Origin: Sciurus carolinensis
Lineage: Eukaryota; Chordata; Mammalia; Rodentia; Sciuridae
Direction of reading: 5' to 3'
Length of the DNA stretch: 64,000 nucleotides
Assembly: GCF_902686445.1 (NCBI RefSeq)
Contig: NC_062227.1
Location: 21,775,678 to 21,839,677, forward strand
Made by a program: the position numbers and the translations under genes. Under the pieces are notes generated by a model. That model was given only the letters and a program-made list of their open reading frames with translations. It did not search any database and was not told the DNA's origin. Numbering within the stretch: the first letter of the stretch is position 1; each line of letters starts with the position of its first letter. This document shows positions 11,346-21,702 of this stretch, in pieces.

Positions 11346-11734
11346 ATGAGTTTCTTTTTCTAGATTGACTCAGGATTGACAGTGCTGGGATAGAAAGGAG
11401 CATTGATGAATGTATTTTGAGGGGACTGCATTAAGTGTTTATAGTAAGACATATTTGGTGCATAAAAGAAATAGCTCAAAGTATCAACCATGCTAATTTT
11501 GGAAAACAGTGTCAATAATATATTTTCTAGCACTACCAATTAATCCACATCATTTTGTCAGTGACAAAGTCCTGTTTCCTACAGCTTTTTTGGCACTTAA
11601 ATGTAATCCAAAAAACATTATCCTTGGAATATATTCATGTAGCAAAGGTAGGACCATTAGGAAAGGGAAATTGCAATTTTCTTCTCATGTTCTCATGTTG
11701 ATGTTTGCATCCTGGAAAATATGAGGACCTTAAG

Positions 11735-11988
11735 CATCATCATCATCATCATTATTTTTATTTGGTGCTGGGAATGGAACCCAGGGGCACTCTTTCACTG
11801 GCTACATTCCAAACTATTTTTATTTATTTGTTTAATTTTGAGGCAGGGTCTTGACAAGTTGCTTAGGGCTGAACTCAAACTTGAGCTAAGTTGTTCAAGC
11901 TGAATTCAAATTCAGAATCCCTTGGTCTCAGCCTCCTAAGTCATTGTGATTACTAGGATTACAGTCCTGCACCACTTGCCCAGCTTGA
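11735..11988 (-). mobile_element. Composite B1/ID SINE (with CAT repeat at its edge)
   Basis: The reverse ID half (GGTGCTGGGAATGGAACCCAGG) is followed by a T-rich linker and the reverse B1 half (GAGGCAGGGTCTTGACAAG...CTCAGCCTCCTAAG...GATTACAG). The (CAT)6 run at 11735-11752 sits where the A-rich tail would be. An extra partly duplicated segment (GAACTCAAACTTGAGC...GAATTCAAATTC) lies inside the B1 half. Confidence 0.75.
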
Positions 11989-12014
11989 ACAATTTTTCAT
12001 TTAAAAGGGAAGTA

Positions 12015-12216
12015 GAGCCAGGCAGCCTGGCATACACTTGTAATCCTGGTGGTTCAGGGGGCTGAGGCAGGAGGATTGCAGGTCTGAGGTCAGTCTCAAA
12101 AACTTAGCAAGACTCTTTCTTAGCAAGTTAGTGAGACCCTGTTTCAAAATAAAAAGAACAGGGATGTGGCTCAATGGTAAAGCACCCCTGGGATCAATTC
12201 CCAGTACCAAAAGTAA
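12015..12216 (+). mobile_element. Composite B1/ID SINE
   Basis: The B1 half GCCAGGCAGCCTGGCATACA...GGCTGAGGCAGGAGGATTGC is joined through a GAGACCCTGTTTCAAAATAAAAAG linker to the ID half GGGATGTGGCTCAATGGTAA...GGGATCAATTCCCAGTACC. It is the forward counterpart of 11735-11988. Confidence 0.85.
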
Positions 12217-14214
12217 ATTAATCATGCAATAATAATTAAATGAATAATAATTAAAGTAAGTAGAATGATGATCACACACAAGAAGGATGTTTAAAACTAA
12301 TCTGTGTGTGTAATGAAAGGGAAAAGGTTTGGAACAGCATGTGCATGGAGTTTTCAAGGTAATCTTCCTTACCTAGTTGGTTCAATGGTGGTTATATAAG
12401 GAAACACTGTTCAGAAAATTGGAAGCAGAGCATCTAAAACATGATTTTTGCCATTGATTTTCATTAAATCAAAACTGTTTCCATACAGAAAGTTCTTAAA
12501 TCACAGCTCATTCCAATATGATCTTATAGATGAAATGCCAATATGACATCAGTCCGTCCCATAAAAAAAAAACAACAACACAGATTGTGAAGCAATTTTG
12601 ATATATTTCAGAATTAAAGTAATTCTCTAAAATGTTCAAGTGAAGAAAAATTCTTCACTAATTCAGGGAATACAGATGTATAGGACCAGTCTTCACAGCA
12701 GACCCTTCCGGGGATCCTTGGGCAGCTTCCCCACAGCTCCACAGGCAGAAAAGACACATTTAGAATCAGACTGAACTTTGATATTTGGAAGTTTAACTAG
12801 CTCTACACTTCATTCAACCACTTCTTCGTTGAGTGCTTCTGAAGGCTAAACCACAGAGTTAGGAGGAAGGTCAAAGACTTCAGCATTAGAAATTAAAATA
12901 ACAGTTTATTAAAGGTTACAAGTTTTTCTTCCAAACACTAATGTACGCATCAATATTTTCACAAAGAATATTTATGAACTATTTCATTCTTTGGAAGTGC
13001 TTTGTACAAACAAAATCATCTCTTGCTTCACTGACATGATTATCATGGCTATCATTTTGTCATTATTCAGAACCTACAGCAAATCAAGCATTGAATAAGA
13101 GAAGGAAGAAAAGACATGTAGGTGTGAATAGAATAAGACTGAAGTAGTATTGTTATTATATTAATGTTCCTGCACTTTTGTAGTGATTTTAAAAAAGTTT
13201 TTAAAGAACGTCATGAATTTTAACTGCAGAAAACCCATGAAATTAAGACTTTGAAGAAAAATATTAGTATATCAGGATCATTTTTCCTTTATATGTGAGC
13301 TTTGGCTTCAGTTCCTCTTATAAACAACTGTCTGGGGAGAAGAATCAGCATGTGTTGGGCATGCTTGAAACCTGCATAATATCCAGTCTCATCATAGGTA
13401 GTCTTCACCCAGTGTCATAGTTATTAGAGCGTTTTACAGAGATCCCCAGTGATCAAGTAAATAGTCTTGAGTATCTGCCTTTTAGATCTTGGGTTAATAA
13501 TTGAGCTATAAATCAGTTCATGATTCCTTTTTCATTTACAGTAATAACTAAAATAAAATAGGAGACATGAAACTGCTATTCAGAGGGCAGCAAGGTCACC
13601 AAATACATTTTATCCTGGCTTCCCAAAAATCTCTGATTTGATAGACAAGCAATATTCTAAAGTGGATGGCAATTCAGAAAGCAAAAGGGAAAGTGAGAGA
13701 CAGCCTTGGCTAACCAGTGTCACTACCCAAGAGGACCTGGACATATTTGTGTCAAGGGACAATGTGAGAGAAATGGTATCAGAGGTGGGAGCCAGCAGGG
13801 ATGAATCAGGGCTGCTTCTACCTCTTCCTTCCATGCCATACCTGTGTAAACCCCTCACACAAAACATGCACAAAAACTAGTAAACTAGCGAAATATATGT
13901 TATCAGTAGTAAATTCCAAACTGTCCTTTTTATCTAGGAAGGTATTATAGACTTTCCAAGCTACCGCTGAAACCCTGCTTTGTCCCCTGATGACAAAGCT
14001 CCTGAAAAGGGGCCATAGTGTCTGCTAGTTACTGATGCAGTGAATTTTCTGAGCCATCCACAGTGGTTCCCTGCTCTACATGTGAACTGTAGCATGGGGA
14101 GGAAGTTTCAGGAGGGTGTGTTTCAATTATAGTATGACAACAGGCAGAGCTTGATGAAGGGTCACCTCTTCACTACTTAGTAACACTAAGTGAAACTTGC
14201 CAAATGATATGTCT
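12217..14214. other. Unique sequence, no gene identified
   Basis: A frame of about 80-87 codons on each strand at 13610-13880 has no family signature, Kozak support or splice sites that I would trust, so I treat it as chance. Confidence 0.4.
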
Positions 14215-14545
14215 TAGTTCATTTTCTGTTGCCTTAATGGAATATAATAGATTTGGCAATTTATAACGGCAAGAAATTTATGCAGTTTATGATTCTGGAG
14301 GCTGGAAGTTAAGAAATGTTACTCAGAATGCATTATATTTATAAAATCAAGAAAGAAAGATGAAAAAAAGGCATAATCACATAGATGGGACCACCAAATG
14401 AAGTTGACAAAGAAACCTATTTCCTGGTGCAGGAGCTCAAGGTAGTGCAATGGGAGTTCTAGAACAGCGTCAAGTCAGAGTCCTGACCCTCAGCTATCAC
14501 AGTTGCCAGTGATGTCTCCTCTGAAACTTTGAGCAGCTCTGTCCT
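14215..14545 (-). mobile_element. MST/MaLR-type LTR
   Basis: TTAGTTCATTTTCTGTTGCC, GGCAATTTATAACGGCAAG, and ATGATTCTGGAGGCTGGAAG follow the reverse MST/THE1-type LTR order. The far end is worn. Confidence 0.55.
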
Positions 14546-14689
14546 GATTAATTTTTAGGAGTTCTTTTGACTTTGTATACTTCTAAGAAAGACACATTCT
14601 CTGTACAAGTGAGGTAATAAAAAAGGGAAACAGAAGCCTTCCATTTTCTGAGAGGCTGGCTTTGTGCCTTGTCCTCCCAGGATGGAAAA

Positions 14690-15040
14690 CCAAATGTTGA
14701 TAAGGATGTGAAAAAAATCTAAATCTTTTCCACTGCTTGTGGACAGGAGTGATATATGATACAAAGCTAATGGACTCAGAAAACAGCATGCTAAATAAAA
14801 GAAGTCAATCATGAGACACCACACATTATGTGATTCCATGTACTTAGAAAGTGAAAAGAAAAAAAGAAAATCTACAGTGACGCAAAGTAGATTAGTGAAT
14901 TCTTAGGGTTAGAAAGGATGGACAATGGAAAAGGGTATAGGTTTTCTCTATCTGGAAATAAAAATCTTCTAAAAATGTTGATTATTGCACAATTCAAATG
15001 TACGAATAGATATGTGGATTCTATCTCAATGAAATTGGTT
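14690..15040 (+). mobile_element. Old L1 3' end (L1M-type)
   Basis: AAATAAAAGAAGTCAATCATG, ACATTATGTGATTCCATGTA and the terminal GTGGATTCTATCTCAATGAA match the typical 3' end of ancient mammalian L1M/L1ME elements, plus strand. Confidence 0.55.
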
Positions 15041-15054
15041 TTGTTTTATTTTGT

Positions 15055-15292
15055 TTTTATTATTTATTTAGTTAGTTTTGGTACTGTGGATTGAACCCAG
15101 GGGTGCTTGACCACTGAGCCCCATCTCCAGTTCTTTTTATTTTTTATTTTGAGACAGGGTCTCGGTAAGTTGCTTAGGGCCTAAATTGCTGGGTGTCTGG
15201 CTCTGAACTTGTGATCCTCATGCCTCAATTTCCTGAGCCACTGGGATTACAGGTGTGTGCCACCATGCCCAGCTTTTTTTTTTTTTTAAATA
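15055..15292 (-). mobile_element. Composite B1/ID SINE
   Basis: The reverse ID half (GTGGATTGAACCCAGGGGTG...CACTGAGCCCCATCTCC) is followed by the reverse B1 half (GAGACAGGGTCTCGGTAAG...GGATTACAGGTGTGTGCCAC) and a T tract. It lies just upstream of the L1 copy A insertion site. Confidence 0.85.
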
Positions 15293-15305
15293 AGACTATG
15301 CTATT

Positions 15306-15320
15306 AAAAATCAGGACAGT
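15306..15320 (+). repeat. Target-site duplication of L1 copy A, 5' side
   Basis: AAAAATCAGGACAGT immediately precedes the L1 start and recurs at 21688-21702 after the poly(A). The pre-insertion site ATTAAAAATC fits the L1 endonuclease preference for TTTT/AA on the opposite strand. Confidence 0.9.
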
Positions 15321-16455
15321 CCAAGATGGTGAACTAGAGGGTGACTGCATCTCCTGTCGCTCCAGAACCCAGGATTCAAGAAGGGGAGGCATTGAGAGAC
15401 TCGGACTAAAATAGAGTCACGGGGTGAGTCTCCCCCACAGGGTGAAGCTCAGCCCGGGCGGCAGGCTCAGACAGGGCAAGGCAGGGCAGCTAGAGTCTTC
15501 CCCAGGTAACCCTGATCCCTCCGGTGGAGGGCTCCTTCCACACAGTCAGCTTCTTAGAGCAGGCCCCCCAGTGAGAGCCTTTCTCCACAGAACCAGCTCC
15601 AAGTCCTAGAAGCAGCAGCAAGTTCTGGCCCGCAGGCAGCTTCAGGGACCAGGACAGGGCAGCCAGGGACTTTCCCAAGCAGCACTGCTCCCTCCGGCAG
15701 CAGGCTCCTTTCACGGCCATCTTCTCGGAGCAGACCGCCCAGTGAAAGCCTTTCTACACAGAGCCAGCCACATGTCCCGGAGCCAGCGGAGAGCTCAGGC
15801 CTGCAAGCAGCCTCTGGGACCAGGGCAGGGCAGCCAGAGACTTCTCCAGGCGGCCCTGTCCCCTCCAGCAGCAGGCTCTTTCCACGGGGCGATCCAAGAT
15901 GGCGGACTAGAGGGTGACTGCATCTCCTGTCACTCCAGAACCCAGGATTCAAGAAGGGGAGGCATTGAGAGACTCGGACTAAAATAGAGCCACAGAGTAA
16001 GTCTCCCCCACCGGGTGAAGCTCGGCCCGGGTGGCAGGCCTGGACAGGGAGGTCTTCTCAGAGCAGGGCAGGGCAGCTAGAGTATTCCCCAGGTAGCCCT
16101 GCTCCCTCTGGCGGCAGGCTCCTTCCACACGGCCAGCTTCTTGGAGCAGGTCCCAAAGTGAGAGCCTTTCTGCACAGAACCAGCTCCAAGTCCCGGAGTC
16201 AGCGGCGAGCTCTGGCCGGAAGGCAGCTTCAAAGACCAGGACAGGGCAGCCAGGGACTTCCCCAAGCAGCCCTGCTCACTCCGGTGGCAGGCTCCTTTCA
16301 CGGCCAGCTTCTCGGAAGAGACCGCTCAGTGAGAGCCTTTCTGCACAGAGTCAGATCCAAACCCTGGAACCAGTAGAGGGCTAGGGGCAGCTTTCTTTGG
16401 AAGCACTGCATTATCAAGTTCCTCCAAGATGTCAGGCTACTGAAGGCTGGGAGAT
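15321..16455 (+). promoter_or_regulatory. L1 copy A 5' UTR: two ~573 bp promoter monomers
   Basis: CCAAGATGG starts at 15321 and again at 15894, each time followed by CTAGAGGGTGACTGCATCTCC and the same downstream text. The second head is the full CCAAGATGGCGG of a YY1 site; the first is mutated to ATGGTG. Inside each monomer a ~175 bp sub-repeat starting GCAGGCTCCTT recurs (near 15526, 15704, 15871, 16114, 16285). Rodent L1 promoters built of tandem monomers are known from mouse; this squirrel-type version is nested. Confidence 0.8.
15554..15952 (-). other. Antisense reading frame in L1 5' UTR (132 codons)
   Basis: On the strand opposite the L1 there is an uninterrupted 132-codon frame starting MNPGFWSDRR. 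It holds an internal repeat, GCPALVPEAACRPELSAGSG followed by GCPVLVPEAACGPELAAASR, produced by the ~175 bp sub-repeats. L1 copy B carries a related antisense frame (PGFWSD...RHLGSPR near 41897-41970). Primate L1 has an antisense ORF0 in the same part of the element. Whether this frame is ever translated is unknown, and a GC-rich repeat can give such a frame by chance. Confidence 0.35.
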
Positions 16456-16538
16456 GATACACTGGAAATCTACAGGGACACTATAAGCCAATAGAGGAAA
16501 TTTGCAATATCTTAGAGTCCCACTGACATCTGACCAAT

Positions 16539-17557
16539 ATGAGAAAACAAGGGAAGAAAATGTCCCAAACAAACCTACATACTATATCAATAAAACCCAA
16601 TGACAACACAGCAGAAGAAATGTCAGAAAGGGAGTTCAGAATGTACATAATTAAAACAATCAGGGAAGGAAACGAGGAGAAGAAAGAGCAAATGCAGGCA
16701 TTAAATGATTGCACCAATCAACAGTTAAAAGACCAAATACAGGAAGCAAGAGATCATTTCAATAAAGAGTTACAGATACTGAAAAAACAAACAAACAAAC
16801 ACAAACAAACAGAAATCCTTGAAATGAAGGAAACAATAAACCAAGTTAAAAACTCCATAGAAAGCATAACCAAAAGGATAGAACACCTGGAAGACACAAC
16901 TTCAGACATTGAAGAAAAAATATTTAATCTTGAAATAAAGTGGACCAAACAGAGAAGATGGTAAGAAATCATGAACAGAATCTACAAGAATTATGGGATA
17001 TCATGAAAAGGCCAAATTTAAGAATTATTGGGATTGAGGAAGACTTAGAGAAACATACCAAAGGAATGAACAATCTATTCAATGAAATAATATCAGAAAA
17101 ATCTGAAGAATAAAATGGAAAACCAAGTACAAGAGGCTTAAAGGACTCCAAATATTCAAAATTACAACAGACCCACACCAAGGTACATTATTATGAAAAT
17201 ACCTAACATACAAAATAAAGACAGAATTTTAAAGGCCACAAGAGAAAAGAATCAAATTACATACAGGGGGAAACCAATAAGAATATCAGCAGATTTTTCA
17301 ATCTAGGCCCTAAAAGCTAGAAGGGCCTGGAACAACATTTACCAACCCCTGAAAGAAAACGGATGCCAACCAAGAATCTTATACCCAGCAAAACTTACTT
17401 TCAGATTGATGACAAAATAAGATCCTTCAATGATAAACAAAAGCTAAAGGAATTTACAAAAAGAAAGCTGGCATTACAGAACATTCTCAGCAAAATATTC
17501 CATGAGGAATAGATGAAAAACAATGATGCAAATCAGCAACAGGAGACGCTAGCCTAA
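16539..17557 (+). pseudogene. L1 copy A ORF1 (broken)
   Basis: ORF1 encodes the RNA-binding chaperone that coats L1 RNA as trimers. Here the frame opens at MRKQGKKMSQTNL and stays open for 141 codons through the N-terminus and most of the coiled coil, then is lost near 16950 after IKWTKQRRW. The downstream RRM region (TTTAAGAATTATTGGGATTG near 17018) and C-terminal domain (CTTATACCCAGCAAAACTTAC near 17380) are still recognisable in other frames, with an internal TAG near 17305. The frame would end at TAA 17555-17557. A (CAAA)n expansion near 16788-16813 adds KQTNKHKQ to the coiled coil without shifting frame. It lacks the 11-residue duplication of copy B. Confidence 0.9.
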
Positions 17558-17588
17558 AGGAAGAGCCAAATAAAGGAGAAACCAAATC

Positions 17589-20500
17589 ATGTCAAAAACA
17601 AATATGAGTCAATTGACTGGGAATACAAATCATATCACAATAATAACCCTAAATGTTAATGACCTGAACTCATCAATCAGAAGACATAGATTGGCAGATT
17701 GGATTAAAAAGAAAGATCCAACAATATGCTGCCTGCAAGAGACTCATCTCATAGAAAGAGATACCCATAGACTAAAGGTGAAAGGATGGGAAAAAACAGC
17801 ATGCACATGGACACGGCAAAAAAGCTGGAGTATCCATCCTCATTTCAGGTAATGTGGACTTCAAGCTGAAACTAGTCAGAAGGGATAAAGAAGGACATTA
17901 CATACTGCTTAAAGGAAGCATAAATCAGCAAGACATAACAACCATAAATATCTATTTCCCAAACATTGGCTTATCCACGTACGTCAAACAAATCCTTCTC
18001 AATTCCAGAAATCAAATAGACCACAACACAATAATACTAGGCGATTTTAACACACCTCTCTCACCACTGGATAGATCCTCCAAACAAAAATTGAATGAAG
18101 AAACCATAGATCTCAATAACACAATCAGCAATTTACACTTAACAGACATATATAGAATATACCATCCAACAAAGAACGAATACACTTTCTTCTCAGCATC
18201 ACATGGATCCTTCTCTAAAATAGACCATATTTTATGCCACAAAGCTACTGTTAGCAAATGCAAGAAGATAGAGATACTACCTTGTACTCTATCAGATCAT
18301 AATGGATTGAAATTAGAAATAAATGACAGAATAAAAAACAGAAACTTCTCCAATACCTGGAGATTAAATAATACACTATTATATGATGAATGGATAACAG
18401 AAGACATCAGGAGGGAAATAAAAACATTCTTAGAAGTAAACGAGAACAAAGACACAGCATATCAAAATCTCTGGGACACTATGAAAGCAGTACTTAGAGG
18501 AAGATTTATTTCATGGGGAGCATTCAACAAAAGAAGTAGAAATCAACAAATAAATGACTTAACACTACAGCTCAAAGCCCTAGAAAAAGAAGAGCAGACC
18601 AACACCAAAAGGAGTAGAAGACAGGAAATAGTTAAAATCAGAGCCGAAATCAACAAAATTGAAACAAAAGAAACAATTGGAAAAACTAACAAAATAAATA
18701 GTTGGTTCTTTGAAAAAATAAACAAAATTGATAAACCCTTAGTCACACTAACAAAGAGAAAGAGGGAGAAAACTCAAATTACTAAAGTTCGGAATGAACA
18801 TGGAAATATCACAACAGACACAAGTGAAATAGAAAACATAATTAGAAGCTATTTTGAAAATCTATACTCCAAAAAAACAAAAACTTCGAAGACTCAACAA
18901 GTTTCTAGAGACATATGAATTACCTAAACTGAACGGGGAGGACATACACAACTTAAATAAATCAATTTCAAGCAATGAAATAGAAGAAGTCATCAAAAGC
19001 CTACCAACAGAGAAAAGTCCAGGACCAGATGGGTTCTCAGCCGAGTTCTACAAAACCTTTAAAGAAGAGCTCATTCCAATACTCCTCAAAGTATTCCATG
19101 AAATAGAAGAGAAGGGAACCCTCCCAAACTCATTCTATGAAACCAATATCACCCTGATACCTAAACCAGACCAAGACACTTCAAGGAAAGAAAATTTCAG
19201 ACCAATATCCTTAATGAACATCGATGCAAAAATTCTCAACAAAATTTTAGCAAATCGCATACAAAAATATATTAAAATGATAGTGCACCACGATCAAGTA
19301 GGTTTTATCCCAGGGATGCAAGGTTTGTTCAACATCCAGAAATCAATAAATGTCATTCACCATATCAACAGACTTAAAGTCAAGAATCACATGATTATTT
19401 CAATAGATGCAGAAAAAGCATTTGATAAAATACAGCATCCCTTCATGCTCAAAACACTAGAAAAAATAGGGATAGTGGGAACATTCCTTAACATTGTAAA
19501 GGCCATCTATGCTAAGCCCATGGCCAATATCATTCTAAATGGTGAAAAACTGAAAGCATTCCTCCTAAAAACTGGAAGAAGGCAGAGATGCCCTCTTTCA
19601 CCACTTCTATTGAACATCGTCCTTGAGACTCTAGCCAGAGCAATTAGACAAACCAAAGAAATTAAATGGATACGAATTGGAAAAGAAGAACTCAAACTAT
19701 CCCTGTTCGCTGATGACATATTATATATTTAGAGGAAGTGGGAAATTCCACCAGAAAACTTTCAGAACTCATAAGTGAATTCAGTAAAGTAGCAGGTTAC
19801 AAGATCAATGCTCATAAATCCAATGCATTTTTATACATAAGTGATGAATCTTCAGAAAGAGAAATAAGGAAAACTACCGCATTCACAATAGCCTCGAAAA
19901 AAATAAAATACTTGGGAATCAATCTCACAAAAGAGGTAAAAGACCTCTACAATGAGAACTACAGAACACTAAAGAAAGAAATTGAAGAAAACCTTAGAAG
20001 ATGGAAAGATCTCCCATGTTCTTGGATAGGCAGAATTAATATTGTCAAAATGGTCATACTACCCAAAGTGCTATACAGATTCAGTGCAATTCCAATTAAA
20101 ATCCCAATGATGTACCTTGCAGAAATAGAGCAAGCAATTATGAAATTCATCTGGAAGAATAAAAAAACCAGAATAGCTAAAGCAATCCTCAGTAGAAAGA
20201 ACGAAGCAGGGGTAGCACAATACCAGATCTTCAACTCTACTACAAAGCAATAGTAACAAAACAGCATGATATTGGTACCAAAATAGGTAGATCAATGGTA
20301 CTGAATAGAGGACATGGACACAAACCCAAATATATAGAATTTTCTCATACTAGACAAAGGTGCCAAAAATATGCAATGGAGAAAAGATAGCTTCTTCAAC
20401 AAATGGTGCTGGGAAAACTGGAAAACCATATGCAACAGAATGAAATTAAACCCCTATCTCTCACCCTGCACAAAACTCAACTCAAAATGGATCAAGGACC

Positions 20501-21427
20501 CCAGAATCAGACCAGAGACCCTGCATCTTATAGAAGAAAAAGTAGGTCCAAATCTTCAACTTGTTGGCTTAGAATCAGACTTCCTCAACAAGACTCCCAT
20601 AACACAAGAAATAAAAGCAAGAATCAATAACTGGTATGAATTCAAACTAAAAAGCTTTCTCTCAGCAAAGGAAACTATCAGCAATGTGAAGAGAGAGCCT
20701 ATAGAGTGGGAGAAAATCTTTGCCACTCATACTTCAGATAGAGTGCTAATTTCCAGAATCTATAAAGAACTCAAAAAACTCTACACCAAGAATACAAATA
20801 ATCTAATCAACAAATGAGCTAAGGAAATGAACAGAAACTTCACAGAAGAAGATGTACAAGCAATCAACAGACACACGAAAAAATGTTCAACATCTCTAGT
20901 AATAAGAGAAATGCAAATCAAAACTACCCTAACATTCCATCTCACCCCAATTAGAATGTCTATTATCAAGAACACAAGCAACAATAGGTGTTGGCGAGGA
21001 TGTGGGGGAAAAGGTACACTCATACATTGCTGGTGAGGCTGCAATTTAGTACAGCCACTCTGGAAAGCAGTATGGAGATTCCTCAGAAAGCTTGGAATGG
21101 AACCACCATTTGACCCAGTTATCCCACTCCTTGGTCTATACCCAAAGGACTTAAAATCAGCCTACCCTAGAGATACAGCCACATCAATGTTCATTGCTGC
21201 TCAATTCACCATAGCCAGATTGTGGAACCAACCCAGATGTCCTTCAATTGATGAATGGATAAAGAAACTGTGGCATATATATATACAATGGAATATTACT
21301 CAGCCATAAAGAATGATAAAATTATGGCATTTGCGGGGAAATGGATGAAATTGGAGAATATCATCCTAAGTGTGATAAGCCATTCTCAAAAAACTAAAAG
21401 AGGAATGAGATCGCTGATAAGTGGATG
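17589..21427 (+). pseudogene. L1 copy A ORF2 endonuclease/reverse transcriptase (broken)
   Basis: ORF2 nicks DNA and reverse-transcribes L1 RNA at the nick. Segments in order: 17589-17852 (endonuclease start with CLQETH), 17854-18918 (rest of endonuclease with GDFNT and SDHNG), 18854-19732 (RT with [16 protein letters not shown] and FADD), 19738-20253, 20371-20817, 20827-21036 (C-terminal cysteine motif [10 protein letters not shown]) and 21097-21309. Frame changes occur near 17850, 18880 and 19730, and stops near 20254, 20815 and 21034. Substitutions at conserved sites include YFPN for YAPN in the endonuclease and QRCPLSP for QGCPLSP in RT. The start is 31 bases after the ORF1 stop, as in copy B. 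Confidence 0.95.
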
Positions 21428-21450
21428 ATGACACATAATGGGGGGTGGGA

Positions 21451-21496
21451 AGGGTTAGTGTTAGGGTTAGGGTTAGGTTTAGGGTTAGGGTTAAGG
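21451..21496 (+). repeat. Telomere-like TTAGGG block in L1 3' UTR
   Basis: Several GGGTTA units with one GTTTAGGG variant lie between the ORF2 stop and the G-rich tract of copy A. A related, more worn block sits at the same place in copy B (36504-36532), so the motif belongs to the L1 3' UTR and is not an independent interstitial telomere. Confidence 0.85.
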
Positions 21497-21499
21497 AGG

Positions 21500-21690
21500 G
21501 TGGCAAGAATGGAGGAAGGAAAGACTACATAGAGGGAAAAGAGGGATGGGAGGGGTGGGGGGAAGGAAAAAATAACAGAATGAATCAAACAACATTACCC
21601 TATGTATATTTATGATTACACAAATGGTATGCCTTTACTCCATGTACAATCAGGAAACAAATGTATCCCATTTGTTTACAATAAAAAAAA
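21500..21690 (+). other. L1 copy A distal 3' UTR and poly(A)
   Basis: A G/A-rich tract (GGGATGGGAGGGGTGGGGGG near 21542) is followed by the CATTACCCTATG...GGTATGCC...TGTTTACAATAAAAAAAAA end shared with the short L1 tails in this window. The G-run could fold as a quadruplex, a known feature of mammalian L1 3' ends. Confidence 0.85.
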
Positions 21691-21702
21691 AATCAGGACA
21701 GT
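21688..21702 (+). repeat. Target-site duplication of L1 copy A, 3' side
   Basis: AAAAATCAGGACAGT, identical to 15306-15320; its leading A residues merge with the poly(A) tail. Confidence 0.9.

Larger units (their letters stand above)
15321..21690 (+). mobile_element. Full-length L1 copy A (non-functional)
   Basis: A complete LINE-1: a 5' UTR of two tandem units, ORF1, a 31 bp spacer, ORF2, a G-rich 3' UTR with telomere-like repeats, and a poly(A) tail. It is bounded by an exact duplication of the target. The 5' end begins at CCAAGATGG, the usual start of a full-length transcript in YY1-dependent L1 promoters. Both ORFs are broken by frameshifts and stops, so it cannot move unaided. It is the same subfamily as copy B (36489-42431) on the opposite strand. 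Confidence 0.95.

Noticed and set aside
21451..21496. Interstitial telomere from an ancient chromosome fusion
   Set aside because: The block sits at a fixed place in the L1 3' UTR and recurs in copy B, so L1 carriage explains it better.
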